A stretch of DNA of 7,759 nt from Paracoccaceae bacterium (GTDB lineage Bacteria > Pseudomonadota > Alphaproteobacteria > Rhodobacterales > Rhodobacteraceae): assembly GCA_007119835.1 (NCBI GenBank), contig SKOX01000215.1:1-7759 (forward strand), read 5' to 3'. The notes beneath the pieces are model-generated. The model did no database searches. It saw nothing but the letters and a program-made list of their open reading frames with translations, and had not been told where the DNA came from. The position numbers and the translations under genes were made by a program. Position 1 is the stretch's first letter. Every line of letters begins with the position of its first letter. Below are positions 1 through 7,151 of the stretch, piece by piece.

Positions 1-653
1 CGCTCGACGCGGGCGAGGAGGCTATCGCCGAGCGGCAGCGCGCCTGCGCGGCGGCCCGCGCGACCTACGACGCCGCTGCCGCGTCGCTGACGGCGCTGCG
101 GCGGGAGGCGGCGGGGCGCCTCGATGTGCGGATGGCCGAGGAACTCGCGCCGCTGAAGCTCGGCGGCGCCCGCTTCGTCACCGAGGTGCTGGCGGGCGAT
201 CCCGGCCCGGACGGCGCCGACGCCGTGACCTTCACGATCGCCACCGGCCGCGGTCTGCCACCGGGGCCGATCAGCCGCGTCGCCTCGGGCGGCGAGCTCA
301 GCCGGCTGATGCTCGCGCTCAAGGTCTGCCTGACCGGCCGCGGCGAGGGCCTCACCATCGTCTTCGACGAGATCGACCGCGGCGTCGGCGGCGCCACGGC
401 CGACGCGGTCGGCCGGAGGCTCGCCGATCTTGCCGGCCACGCGCAGGTGCTGGTCGTCACCCACTCGCCGCAGGTGGCGGCCCGCGGCGCGCACCACTGG
501 CTGGTCGGCAAGAGCGACGGGCGGGGCGGCCTGCGCACCGACATCCTGCGGCTCGATCCGTCCGCGCGCGAGCAGGAGATCGCCCGCATGCTCGCCGGCG
601 ACGTGATCACCGACGAGGCGCGGGCGGCGGCGCGGGCGCTGATGACCGGCTAG
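1..653 (+). CDS. recN: DNA repair protein RecN, 3' part (start lies before the window)
   Basis: This is the C-terminal ATPase half of RecN, an SMC-like protein that acts on double-strand breaks with RecA. The reading frame is open from base 3 and gives 216 residues before a TAG stop; full RecN is about 550 residues, so roughly 60% is missing on the left. The first ~45 residues are Ala/Arg/Glu-rich and look like the end of the coiled coil. An ABC signature ASGGELSR follows at residues 94-101 of the visible part. Walker B (TIVFDEID) is at 118-125, followed by the RecN-typical RGVGG. The H-loop VVTHSPQ is at 151-157. All expected C-terminal ATPase motifs are intact. The gene ends tail to tail with the DUF427 gene, with no room for a terminator between them. 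The Walker A half cannot be judged. Identification is secure from the signature, Walker B and RGVGG together. Confidence 0.95.
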   Translation, partial: LDAGEEAIAERQRACAAARATYDAAAASLTALRREAAGRLDVRMAEELAPLKLGGARFVTEVLAGDPGPDGADAVTFTIATGRGLPPGPISRVASGGELSRLMLALKVCLTGRGEGLTIVFDEIDRGVGGATADAVGRRLADLAGHAQVLVVTHSPQVAARGAHHWLVGKSDGRGGLRTDILRLDPSAREQEIARMLAGDVITDEARAAARALMTG

Positions 654-991
654 ACCCGCTCGACGGCGACCTGGTCCGGATAGAAGGCGATATGCCCAGC
701 GATCGGTTCGGCGCTGGGGACCGGCTCCTCGTAGGACCAGCCCGCGTCGCGGATCGTCCCGCTCTTCGCCGCGATGTTCCAGTAGGTGGCGTCGCCCTTG
801 AACGGGCAGCGGGTGTGGGTCTCGGACGGCTCGAGGAAGGCCATCGCGAGATCCTCGCGCGGGAAGTAGATGACCGGCTCGTGCCCGTTCTCGACGAGCT
901 CGAGCGCGCGGGTGGACTCGCCCAGGACGGCGCCGCCGGCGCGGACGACCCATGTTCCCTCGGCAGGATGAACGGCGATGCGGCTCTCCAT
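650..991 (-). CDS. DUF427 family protein, 113 aa
   Basis: This is a small soluble protein of the DUF427 family, whose members are usually about 90-170 residues and fold as a compact beta-rich domain. Its biochemical role is unknown to me. Family hallmarks visible in order are IYFPREDL at 41-48, T60 followed by CPFKGDATYW at 62-71, the aromatic W85-S-Y-E-E-P, and FYPD at 103-106. The protein spans a single intact domain, with no signal peptide or membrane segment. The ATG start is supported by a consensus Shine-Dalgarno 7 nt upstream. It is on the same strand as the pepP gene and 77 nt downstream of its stop, but a strong hairpin lies between them, so it may be transcribed separately or at reduced level. 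The stop codon overlaps the recN stop on the other strand. The family call is firm; function is open. Confidence 0.9.
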   Translation of the reverse strand: MESRIAVHPAEGTWVVRAGGAVLGESTRALELVENGHEPVIYFPREDLAMAFLEPSETHTRCPFKGDATYWNIAAKSGTIRDAGWSYEEPVPSAEPIAGHIAFYPDQVAVERV

Positions 992-998
992 GCGGCGG

Positions 999-1006
999 AC
1001 CTCCTT
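999..1006 (-). promoter_or_regulatory. Consensus Shine-Dalgarno for the DUF427 gene
   Basis: On the minus strand the bases read AAGGAGGT, an eight-base match to the 16S rRNA 3' end, 7 nt before the ATG at 991. This fixes the start codon. It is the strongest ribosome binding site in the window, which suggests efficient translation of this small protein regardless of pepP translation. Confidence 0.85.
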
Positions 1007-1031
1007 GTCTGGATCCCCTCCCTATCTGTCA

Positions 1032-1066
1032 CGCCACCCCGCCGCGTCCAGTGCGCCGGGGTGGCG
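1032..1066 (-). terminator. 10-bp perfect hairpin just after pepP (terminator-like, no U tract)
   Basis: The arms CGCCACCCCG (1032-1041) and CGGGGTGGCG (1057-1066) are exact reverse complements around a 15-base loop, within which GCG and CGC can form a further short stem. The structure begins two bases after the pepP stop codon and ends before the DUF427 ribosome binding site. No run of T follows on the minus strand (TGACAGATAGG), so it is not a classic intrinsic terminator. It could weaken read-through, protect the pepP mRNA 3' end, or act in a GC-rich genome without a U tract. The dyad is symmetric, so it could also form in antisense RNA. Confidence 0.45.
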
Positions 1067-1068
1067 GC

Positions 1069-2880
1069 TCATCCGACCAAAGGCGCGCAGGCGCGGGCGA
1101 GCCAGTCCCGCGTCCCGGCCTCCACCAGCGGCTCGAGTGCGGCGCGCACCCGGGCGTGGTAGTCGTCGAGCCAGGCCCGCTCGTCCGCGTCGAGCAGCGC
1201 GGGATCGACGAGGCGCGTGTCGATCGGCACGAGGGTGAGCGTCTCGAAGCCGAGCATCGGCCGGTCGCCGCCTTCCGGCGTCTCCGGCGGCGTCACGGCC
1301 AGCAGGTTCTCGATGCGGATGCCGAAGGCGCCCTCGCGGTAGTAGCCCGGCTCGTTCGACACGATCATGCCGGGCCTGAGCGGCTCGGTCGAGCGCCGCG
1401 ACAGACCCTGCGGCCCCTCGTGGACGCCGAGGAAGCTGCCGACGCCGTGCCCGGTGCCGTGGTCGTAGTCGAGGCCCGCCCGCCAGAGAGCGACACGCGC
1501 GATGGCGTCCAGGTCCCGCCCGGCGAGCCCCTCCGGCCAGCGCAGCCGCGACATGGCGATCATGCCCTTCAGGACCAGCGTGAACGGGCGGATCGCGGCT
1601 GCGTCGGCGGTGCCGACGGCGAGCGTGCGGGTGATGTCGGTGGTGCCGTCGGCGTATTGCCCGCCGGAGTCGACGAGGAGCAGCTCGCCGGGCCGCACCG
1701 GCCGATCGGTCGCCTCGCTGACCCGGTAATGCACGATCGCCCCGTCGGAGCCTGCGCCGCAGATCGTGTCGAACGCGATGTCCTGCAGCAGCCCGGTGCC
1801 GCGCCGCGCCGCCTCGAGCCGGCGGACGACGTCGATCTCGGTCAGGCCGCCGTCGGGCGCGGTGCGGTCGAGCCAGGCGAGGAATTCCGCCATCGCCGCG
1901 CCGTCGCGCAGGTGCGCCGCGCGGGCGCCGGCAAGCTCCGCCTCGGTCTTCGTCGCCTTGGGCAGGATGCAGGGATCGCGCATCCAGACCCGCTCGACCG
2001 CTTCCGTGGCGGCAAGGCGGTCGGCGATCCAGACCGGGGCCGCATCCCGGTCGAGCGCGACGCGGCCGGCGAGCGCGTCGAGGGCGGAGCCGAGCGCGTC
2101 GGGCGGCTCGACCTCCACATCCGCGCCGAGATGGGCGCGCACCGCCTCGCCGATCTTGGCCGGATCGCAGAACAGGCTGACGCCGCCGTCCGCGCGCAGG
2201 ATCGCGAAGGCGAGCATGACCGGCGTCCGCGGGATGTCCGCGCCGCGGATGTTCAGCAGCCAGGCGATCGAGTCGGGCAGGGTGAGCACGGCGGCCGCGA
2301 GCCCCTTGTCCGCGAGCGCGCGCCCGAGCTCCGCCCGCTTGTCGGCGGAGGACCGGCCGGCGAAGCGCTCCGGGTGGACGCGGGCGGGAGCGGCGGGCGG
2401 CGGCGGCTGGTCGGTCCATATGCGGTCGACGAGGTTCGTCGTCCGCACGAGCGCGATGCCCTGCTCGCCGAGCGCCTTCTCGAGCGCCTCGATCTGCCCG
2501 GTCGTGTGCAGCCAGGGGTCGAAGCCGACCCGGGCGCCGGCGGAAAGCGCGCCGGCGAGCCAGTCGGAAAGCTTCTCCTTCGGAATGTGGCCGACCTCGA
2601 ACGCGGCGCCGTCGACCTCGGCCGCCACCTGCAGCCGGTAGCGGCCGTCGACGAAGACCACCGCCCGGTCGGCGGTGGCGGCGGCGATCCCGGCCGATCC
2701 GGTGAAGCCGGTCAGCCAAGCGAGGCGCTCGTCGCGCGGCGCCACCGTCTCTCCCTGATGGGCGTCGGCCCGGGGCACGAGGAAGCCGTCGAGCGCCTCG
2801 CGGGCCATCGCCTCACGCAAGGCGGCGAGGCGCGCGGGGCCGGTCTCCGGCGTCGTCCGCCGGGCAAAATCCTGATACAT
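1069..2880 (-). CDS. pepP: Xaa-Pro aminopeptidase (M24B family)
   Basis: This is a cytosolic metallopeptidase that removes an N-terminal residue preceding proline. At 603 residues it has the long, three-domain form, with two creatinase-like N-terminal domains (about 1-300), the pita-bread catalytic domain (about 310-535) and a short C-terminal extension. The five metal ligands of M24 enzymes are all present: D404 and D415 (VDSGGQYADGTTD), H478 (HGTGHG), E510 (SNEPGYY) and E524 (RIEN). The accessory histidines H384 (IVHYR) and H487 (GVHEGP) are also there, so the enzyme should be active. I chose ATG at 2880, giving MYQDF, because from memory related proteins begin with a similar M-(F/Y)-Q-x-F. 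A GTG at 2904 would add eight residues without any better ribosome binding site. The gene lies 164 nt downstream of cobT on the same strand, with a possible promoter of its own, and shows no functional link to B12. A family paralogue name is possible instead of pepP; the class is secure. Confidence 0.94.
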   Translation of the reverse strand: MYQDFARRTTPETGPARLAALREAMAREALDGFLVPRADAHQGETVAPRDERLAWLTGFTGSAGIAAATADRAVVFVDGRYRLQVAAEVDGAAFEVGHIPKEKLSDWLAGALSAGARVGFDPWLHTTGQIEALEKALGEQGIALVRTTNLVDRIWTDQPPPPAAPARVHPERFAGRSSADKRAELGRALADKGLAAAVLTLPDSIAWLLNIRGADIPRTPVMLAFAILRADGGVSLFCDPAKIGEAVRAHLGADVEVEPPDALGSALDALAGRVALDRDAAPVWIADRLAATEAVERVWMRDPCILPKATKTEAELAGARAAHLRDGAAMAEFLAWLDRTAPDGGLTEIDVVRRLEAARRGTGLLQDIAFDTICGAGSDGAIVHYRVSEATDRPVRPGELLLVDSGGQYADGTTDITRTLAVGTADAAAIRPFTLVLKGMIAMSRLRWPEGLAGRDLDAIARVALWRAGLDYDHGTGHGVGSFLGVHEGPQGLSRRSTEPLRPGMIVSNEPGYYREGAFGIRIENLLAVTPPETPEGGDRPMLGFETLTLVPIDTRLVDPALLDADERAWLDDYHARVRAALEPLVEAGTRDWLARACAPLVG

Positions 2881-2918
2881 GATGTGCAGTCTCGCGAGGG
2901 GCACGGGCGGGTCGCGCC

Positions 2919-2947
2919 TGTTTCCGACGAAACGCGCCGTGGGTCAA
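2919..2947 (-). promoter_or_regulatory. Weak candidate promoter for pepP
   Basis: In the 164-nt gap between cobT and pepP (2881-3044) the minus strand has TTGACC (2947-2942, five of six to the -35 consensus). It is followed after 17 nt by GAAACA (2924-2919), a poor -10. The position, about 40 nt before the pepP start, is suitable, but the -10 match is weak. I saw no convincing terminator after cobT and no small gene in the gap, so read-through from cobT is equally possible. Confidence 0.25.
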
Positions 2948-3044
2948 CGGCGGCCGGGCCGTCGCCGTCCGCCGGGCCCAGCCTGCCCGACGGCTCGATC
3001 CGATTGTCTCGTTCGGAAAGGACGCCGTGCCGCCCCCTCGGGCT

Positions 3045-4916
3045 TCAGCCGCGGCGCCGGCGGCCGTGCTCGCCGCGGGCGCCGCGCGCGGGATCGTTGT
3101 CGAAGAGCGCGGCGAGCTGCTCGGTCATCGCGCCGGCGAGCTGCTCCACGTCGGTGATCGTCACGGCGCGGGAATAGTAGCGCGTGACGTCGTGGCCGAT
3201 GCCGATGGCGATCAGCTCCACCGGACTGCGGCGCTCGATCATCGCGATGACGTCGCGCAGGTGCTTCTCGAGGAAGTTGGCCGGGTTGACCGAAAGGGTG
3301 GAGTCGTCGACCGGCGCGCCGTCCGAGATCACCATGAGGATGCGGCGCGCCTCGGTGCGGCCGCGGAGCCGGCGGTGCGCCCACTCCAGCGCCTCGCCGT
3401 CGATGTTCTCCTTGAGCAGCCCCTCCTTCATCATCAGCCCGAGGCTGATCCGCGCCCGCCGCCACGGCGCGTCGGCCGACTTGTAGACGATGTGGCGCAG
3501 GTCGTTGAGCCGCCCCGGCCGCGGCGGCCGGCCGTCGGCGAGCCAGGTCTCGCGCGCCTGCCCGCCCTTCCAGGCGCGGGTGGTGAAGCCGAGGATCTCG
3601 ACCTTGACCTGGCAGCGCTCCAGCGTGCGGGCCATGACGTCGGCGCAGATCGCCGCGATCGAGATCGGCCGCCCGCGCATCGAGCCCGAGTTGTCGATCA
3701 GCAGCGTCACCACCGTGTCGCGGAAGTCGGTGTCGCGCTCGACCTTGAAGGAGAGCGGCGTCATCGGATTGGCGACCACGCGGGCGAGGCGGCCGGCGTC
3801 CAAGGTGCCCTCCTCGAGGTCGAACTCCCAGGCGCGGTTCTGCTTGGCCTGGAGCCGGCGCTGCAGCCGGTTGGCGAGCCGCGACACCGCGCCCCTGAGC
3901 GGCTCGAGCTGCTGGTCGAGATAGCCGCGCAGCCGCTCGAGCTCGAGCGTGTCGGCGAGGTCTTCGGCGCGGATCTCCTCGTCGTGGCGCGTGGTGTAGA
4001 CCTTGTACTCGGGATCGGCGTCGGAATGCGGCGCGGGCGGCGGCGCGGCCTCCGTGTCCTCGATCTCGACCTCGTCGCCGAGATCCGCGTCCGGGTCGGC
4101 GTCGACCATCGCCTGCATCTCGGCGGGGTCCGGCCGCGCGTCGGAGGCGGCATCGTCCGCCCCCTGGTCACTCTCGCCCCGGTCGCTCTGGTCGTCGCCC
4201 TCGTCGCCGGCCTCCTCGGGCTGCTCGTCGGCCTCGGGCTCGGCCTCCTCGGGCTCGGCCTCATCCGCGTCGGGGTCCTCGCCAAGCTGCTCGCCGTAGC
4301 CGAGATGCTCGATGACCTGCCGGGCGAGGCGGGCGAAGGCCCGCTGGTCGTCGAGGGACGCGCCGAGATCCTCGAGGCTCGTGCCCGCCGCCCGCTCGAG
4401 ATGGTCGCGCCAGAGCCCGAGCACGTTGTCGGCACCCTTCGGCAGCGGCCGCCCCGTGGCCATCTGGCGCACGAGGTAGCCCGCGGCGGCGGCGAGCGGC
4501 GCGCGCTCGGGGTCGGTGATCTCGGCATAGCCGAGGCGGCGGGCCTCCTCGGCTATCTTCGCCTCGATGTTGCCCGCGGTTCCGGGCATGGCCCGCGCGC
4601 CGATCGCCTCGCAGCGCGCGGTCTCCATCGCCTCGAAGAGGGCGGAGGCGGTCTCGCCCCGCGGTGCGTAGCGGCGGTGCGTCGCATCGTCGTGGAAGCG
4701 GTGGCGCAACGCGTAGGCGTCTGCCGTGCCGCGCGCGAGCAGGACCTCCTCGCGCGTCATGCGCCGGGTGATCTGCGGCAGCCGCATGGCCTGGTTCGAC
4801 ACGCCCGGCGGATCGACCGAATAGCCCACCTGCAGCTCGCGGTCGCCGGCAAGCGCCTTCGTCGCCTCGGCGAGCGCCTTCTTGAACGGGTCGGCGGGGT
4901 TGTCGGGCTTGCCCAA
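3045..4916 (-). CDS. cobT: Cobaltochelatase subunit CobT
   Basis: CobT partners with the AAA+ ATPase CobS to drive CobN in inserting Co2+ into hydrogenobyrinic acid a,c-diamide, a step of aerobic cobalamin synthesis in the cytosol. The 623 residues match the usual length of about 600-640. The N-terminal CobT domain spans about 1-205 ([18 protein letters not shown]). A strongly acidic, low-complexity linker runs from about 212 to 303, rich in E, D, P and A. The C-terminal VWA (integrin I-like) domain starts near 400, with the MIDAS motif DNSGSM at 408-413 and a second acidic position at D532 (ISDG). The metal site therefore looks intact. The start is a TTG, the only usable start before residue 43. 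It lies in the same frame as cobS, separated from its TGA by one codon (GCC), with no visible Shine-Dalgarno, so translation is probably coupled to cobS termination. The C-terminus is a short Arg/Gly tail. Confidence 0.95.
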   Translation of the reverse strand: MGKPDNPADPFKKALAEATKALAGDRELQVGYSVDPPGVSNQAMRLPQITRRMTREEVLLARGTADAYALRHRFHDDATHRRYAPRGETASALFEAMETARCEAIGARAMPGTAGNIEAKIAEEARRLGYAEITDPERAPLAAAAGYLVRQMATGRPLPKGADNVLGLWRDHLERAAGTSLEDLGASLDDQRAFARLARQVIEHLGYGEQLGEDPDADEAEPEEAEPEADEQPEEAGDEGDDQSDRGESDQGADDAASDARPDPAEMQAMVDADPDADLGDEVEIEDTEAAPPPAPHSDADPEYKVYTTRHDEEIRAEDLADTLELERLRGYLDQQLEPLRGAVSRLANRLQRRLQAKQNRAWEFDLEEGTLDAGRLARVVANPMTPLSFKVERDTDFRDTVVTLLIDNSGSMRGRPISIAAICADVMARTLERCQVKVEILGFTTRAWKGGQARETWLADGRPPRPGRLNDLRHIVYKSADAPWRRARISLGLMMKEGLLKENIDGEALEWAHRRLRGRTEARRILMVISDGAPVDDSTLSVNPANFLEKHLRDVIAMIERRSPVELIAIGIGHDVTRYYSRAVTITDVEQLAGAMTEQLAALFDNDPARGARGEHGRRRRG

Positions 4917-4919
4917 GGC

Positions 4920-5906
4920 TCAGCCGAGGCTGACCGAGACCGCGCTCTCGGGCAGCTCCTTGTCGAAGCAGCGCTGGTAGAACTCGGCCACCGTCTGGCG
5001 CTCGAGCTCGTCGCACTTGTTGAGGAAGGTGAGCCGGAAGGCGAAGCCGATGTCCCCGAAGATCCGCGCATTCTCCGCCCAGGCGAGCACGGTGCGCGGG
5101 CTCATCACGGTGGAGAGGTCGCCGTTCATGAACGCCGCCCGGGTAAGGTCGGCGACGGTCACCATCCGGCTCACGGTCTTGCGGCCCTCCGGCGTGCGGT
5201 ATTCGGGATGCTTGGCGAGCACGATCTCCGCCTCGGCGTCATGCTCGAGGTAGTTGAGCGTGACCACGATCGACCAGCGGTCCATCTGGCCCTGGTTGAT
5301 CTGCTGGGTGCCATGGTAGAGGCCGGTGGTGTCGCCGAGGCCAACGGTGTTCGCCGTCGCGAAGAGGCGGAAGTAGGGATGCGGCCGGATCACCTTGTTC
5401 TGGTCGAGGAGCGTCAGCTTGCCGTCGACCTCGAGCACGCGCTGGATCACGAACATCACGTCGGGGCGTCCCGCGTCGTACTCGTCGAAGCAGATCGCGA
5501 CCGGGTTGCGCAGGCACCAGGGCAGGATCCCCTCCTGGAACTCCGTGACCTGCACGCCGTCGCGGAGCTTGATGGCATCCTTGCCGATCAGGTCGATGCG
5601 GGAGATGTGGCTGTCGAGGTTGACCCGCACGCAGGGCCAGTTGAGCCGGGCGGCGACCTGCTCGATGTGGGTCGACTTGCCCGTGCCGTGGTAGCCTTGG
5701 ATCATCACCCGGCGGTTGTGGGCAAACCCCGCGAGGATCGCCCGCGTCGTGTCCGGCTCGAAGCGGTAAGTCGGGTCGATGTCCGGCACGCGCTCCGAAG
5801 GCTCCGCGAAGCCTCTGATCGTCATGTCGGTGTCGATGCCGAAGAGCTCGCGCACCGAATAGGTGACGGTGGGTTCCTGAGGCTGTTCGAGCGCGCCGTC
5901 GGCCAT
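4920..5906 (-). CDS. cobS: Cobaltochelatase subunit CobS (AAA+ ATPase)
   Basis: CobS is the AAA+ motor of the CobN-CobS-CobT cobaltochelatase; with CobT it forms a ring that couples ATP hydrolysis to cobalt insertion. The 328 residues are the normal length. Visible motifs are a conserved N-terminal FGIDTDM (22-28), Walker [10 protein letters not shown] (71-79), Walker B ICFDEYD (138-144), a sensor-1-like ATAN (183-186), the arginine of QMDRW (R210) as a finger candidate, and MSPRT (269-273 region) as sensor 2. Nothing is missing. The frame is open much further upstream, through the J-domain gene in another frame, but ATG 5906 is clearly the start: it has GGAG 7 nt upstream within AGGTGGAG, and homology begins there. 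A 215-nt structured gap separates it from the J-domain gene, while cobT follows after 3 nt. Together cobS and cobT form a tight translational unit. Confidence 0.97.
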   Translation of the reverse strand: MADGALEQPQEPTVTYSVRELFGIDTDMTIRGFAEPSERVPDIDPTYRFEPDTTRAILAGFAHNRRVMIQGYHGTGKSTHIEQVAARLNWPCVRVNLDSHISRIDLIGKDAIKLRDGVQVTEFQEGILPWCLRNPVAICFDEYDAGRPDVMFVIQRVLEVDGKLTLLDQNKVIRPHPYFRLFATANTVGLGDTTGLYHGTQQINQGQMDRWSIVVTLNYLEHDAEAEIVLAKHPEYRTPEGRKTVSRMVTVADLTRAAFMNGDLSTVMSPRTVLAWAENARIFGDIGFAFRLTFLNKCDELERQTVAEFYQRCFDKELPESAVSVSLG

Positions 5907-6031
5907 GGTCTTACTCCACCTCTCGCGGGCGCCCCCGGGCGGCAAGGGGCACGGATCAGGGTGGGTATGTGTCGCAAATCGGGAGGGTGTGCAAGTCGGC
6001 GGGGTGATGCCCGGCCGTGGGGGCTGGTCCC

Positions 6032-6051
6032 GCCGCCGCCCAAGCGGCGGC
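6032..6051 (-). other. 8-bp hairpin with 4-base loop in the cobS leader
   Basis: The arms GCCGCCGC (6032-6039) and GCGGCGGC (6044-6051) are perfect complements around a four-base loop (TTGG on the minus strand). It lies in the 215-nt non-coding gap between the J-domain gene and cobS, about 125 nt before the cobS start. No T run follows it. It could be an attenuator, a processing or stability element, or a by-product of high G+C. Confidence 0.4.
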
Positions 6052-6065
6052 CCGGGCGACGAGTG

Positions 6066-6082
6066 CGGGGCCTCGCGCCCCG
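6066..6082 (-). other. 6-bp hairpin downstream of the J-domain gene
   Basis: CGGGGC (6066-6071) and GCCCCG (6077-6082) pair around a five-base loop, about 40 nt after the J-domain stop codon and only 14 nt upstream of the next hairpin on the transcript. The two stem-loops in tandem could act as a weak terminator or attenuator between the J-domain gene and cobS. There is no U tract, so this remains a structural observation. Confidence 0.35.
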
Positions 6083-6121
6083 CCGAGGAGCACGGCGCCG
6101 GAGCCGCCGGAAGCGGAGCCC

Positions 6122-6787
6122 TCAGTCGGGAACGCTGCGGCTCGCGCGGATCTGCTCCCACGCCCAGACCACCTCGGCGAGGCGGGCCTCGTCGTCCCGG
6201 CGGCCGCCGTTCATGTCGGGGTGGAGGTCCTTGACCAGGGCCTTGTACTGCTTGCGGATCTCGGCCTTGGTCGCGAGGTCGCGGGCGTCGAGGATCTCGA
6301 GCGCCCGCCGCTCGGTCGGTGGCAGCCGGCGTTCGAGCCGGGTGGCCCGCTCCTGCGCGCGGCCGGGATTGAGCGTGGCCTTGTCGCCCAGCAGGTCCAT
6401 GGGATCGTTCAGCCCGAACCGCGCCCAGGCGCGGCCTTCGGCATGCGGCCAGTGGCCGCGGCCCTCGACGGTGTCGCGCAGCGGCCGGGTCGGGCGCTCC
6501 CAGACCCGGTCGGCGGCGAACTGGTGCTCGAGCTCCTCGTCGGAGCAGCCCTCGAAGAAGTTCCAGCGCTGGTTGTACTCGCGCACGTGGTCGAGGCAGA
6601 ACCACCAGTAGTCGTCGAGGTGGTCCGGCGACTTCGGCGCGCGGAACTTGCCGGGCTTGCCGCAGCCCGGCTTGTCGCAGCCCCGCGCGCTGGTCTCGAC
6701 CGCCCCCGACATCCCGCGCGAGCGCTGGCGCCGCCGCTTGTCGGCCGAAACTGACATGTCGAACTCGAAGGGTGTTTGGCGGCGCAT
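6122..6787 (-). CDS. J-domain protein (DnaJ-like co-chaperone), 221 aa
   Basis: This is a co-chaperone-type protein with an unusual order, with the J domain at the C-terminus. The J domain spans about 160-215 and carries the HPD tripeptide at 189-191 that triggers DnaK ATPase, preceded by [12 protein letters not shown], a typical helix II. The N-terminal part has C37-x4-C42 (CDKPGC), and C64 with H67 in [10 protein letters not shown], a set that could bind zinc. No signal peptide, membrane span, G/F-rich linker or DnaJ-type zinc repeats are present, so it is not DnaJ itself. The ATG at 6787 lacks a strong ribosome binding site; the ATG at residue 11 is an alternative, but the FEFD segment before it resembles the start of relatives as I recall them. 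It is the first gene of the block leading to cobS and cobT, and it is divergent from bolA. A role in cobaltochelatase assembly is an inference from position only. Confidence 0.9.
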   Translation of the reverse strand: MRRQTPFEFDMSVSADKRRRQRSRGMSGAVETSARGCDKPGCGKPGKFRAPKSPDHLDDYWWFCLDHVREYNQRWNFFEGCSDEELEHQFAADRVWERPTRPLRDTVEGRGHWPHAEGRAWARFGLNDPMDLLGDKATLNPGRAQERATRLERRLPPTERRALEILDARDLATKAEIRKQYKALVKDLHPDMNGGRRDDEARLAEVVWAWEQIRASRSVPD

Positions 6788-6882
6788 CTCGACCGGGATC
6801 CGTCACTTGCGACTCGGAGCGTTGATTTTAGTGTCTATATTCGCCTAACCAAGCCTTGACAGTACGTGTGGAGGACAAAGTG
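6788..6882. promoter_or_regulatory. Divergent promoter region between the J-domain gene and bolA
   Basis: This 95-nt gap contains the only clear A+T-rich island in the window (about 6822-6852). On the minus strand TTGGTT (6852-6847), a 16-nt spacer and TAAAAT (6830-6825) make a fair sigma70-type promoter, which would give a leader of roughly 30 nt for the J-domain gene. On the plus strand TATATT (6836-6841) is a good -10 without a matching -35, and TTGATT (6822-6827) is a fair -35 with only CTAACC 17 nt further on. A perfect TTGACA at 6856-6861 is too close to the bolA start for ordinary use. The opposing elements overlap, so the two transcripts may compete. bolA has GGAGG at 6870-6874, 8 nt before its ATG. 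Confidence 0.45.
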
Positions 6883-7149
6883 ATGGCGGCCATGGCAGAG
6901 ACGATCCAGGAGAAGCTCGCTGCGGCCTTCGCGCCGGCGCGCCTGGAGGTCATCGACGAGAGCGAGCAGCATCGCGGCCACTCCGGCTGGCGCGAGGGCG
7001 GCGAGACGCATTTCCGCGTGGTGATGCGCGCCGCGGCCTTCGACGACATGGGACGGGTCGAGCGCAGCCGGGCCGTGCACCGCGTGCTGGCGGGCGAACT
7101 CGAGGAGCGGGTGCACGCCCTCGCCCTCGATCTCGGCGGGACGCGCTGA
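6883..7149 (+). CDS. bolA: BolA family protein
   Basis: BolA proteins are small cytosolic proteins that bind monothiol glutaredoxins, often through a bridging [2Fe-2S] cluster, and some also bind DNA. This one is 88 residues. It shows the family's ESEQHRGH segment (26-33, with H30 and H33), the FRVVM strand (44-48), the helix around SRAVHRVL (62-69, with H66) and VHALALDL (77-84). The SRAVHR version replaces the RHR seen in many relatives. I chose ATG 6883 because GGAGG lies 8 nt upstream; ATG 6892 is a less well-placed alternative, and an in-frame TTG at 6856 lies upstream of the ribosome binding site. The gene is divergent from the J-domain gene and is followed after 2 nt by an unknown gene, probably in one transcript. 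Family assignment is firm; whether it is BolA proper or a paralogue is not settled. Confidence 0.92.
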   Translation: MAAMAETIQEKLAAAFAPARLEVIDESEQHRGHSGWREGGETHFRVVMRAAAFDDMGRVERSRAVHRVLAGELEERVHALALDLGGTR

Positions 7150-7151
7150 AG

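Noticed and set aside
2950..2982. GC-rich inverted repeats (GGGCC with GGCCC, GGCGG with CCGCC) between cobT and pepP
   Set aside because: The arms are only about five bases with long loops, overlap each other, and have no T tract; such pairs are expected by chance at this G+C.
952..3177. Long + strand open frame (741 codons) opposite pepP
   Set aside because: Same artefact: codon register opposite a complete M24B peptidase with all five metal ligands, and a biased composition with no recognisable domain.
4060..4280. Repetitive low-complexity stretch that might be a DNA repeat
   Set aside because: It encodes the acidic E/D/P/A linker normal for CobT; there is no exact tandem unit.
5907..6121. 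Cobalamin riboswitch before cobS
   Set aside because: The position is suggestive, but I find no B12-box (GCCACTG) on the transcribed strand and only simple GC hairpins.
3027..6611. Very long + strand open frame (1,194 codons) opposite cobT, cobS and part of the J-domain gene
   Set aside because: It is in antisense codon register with two unmistakable genes, its translation is Arg/Ala/Gly/Val-rich without recognisable motifs, and GC-biased codon use in the real genes explains the lack of stops.
4920..6806. Extended 628-codon version of cobS reaching back across the J-domain gene
   Set aside because: Only the last 328 residues resemble CobS. The upstream part is an out-of-frame reading of the J-domain gene and the GC-rich gap, and ATG 5906 has a good ribosome binding site.
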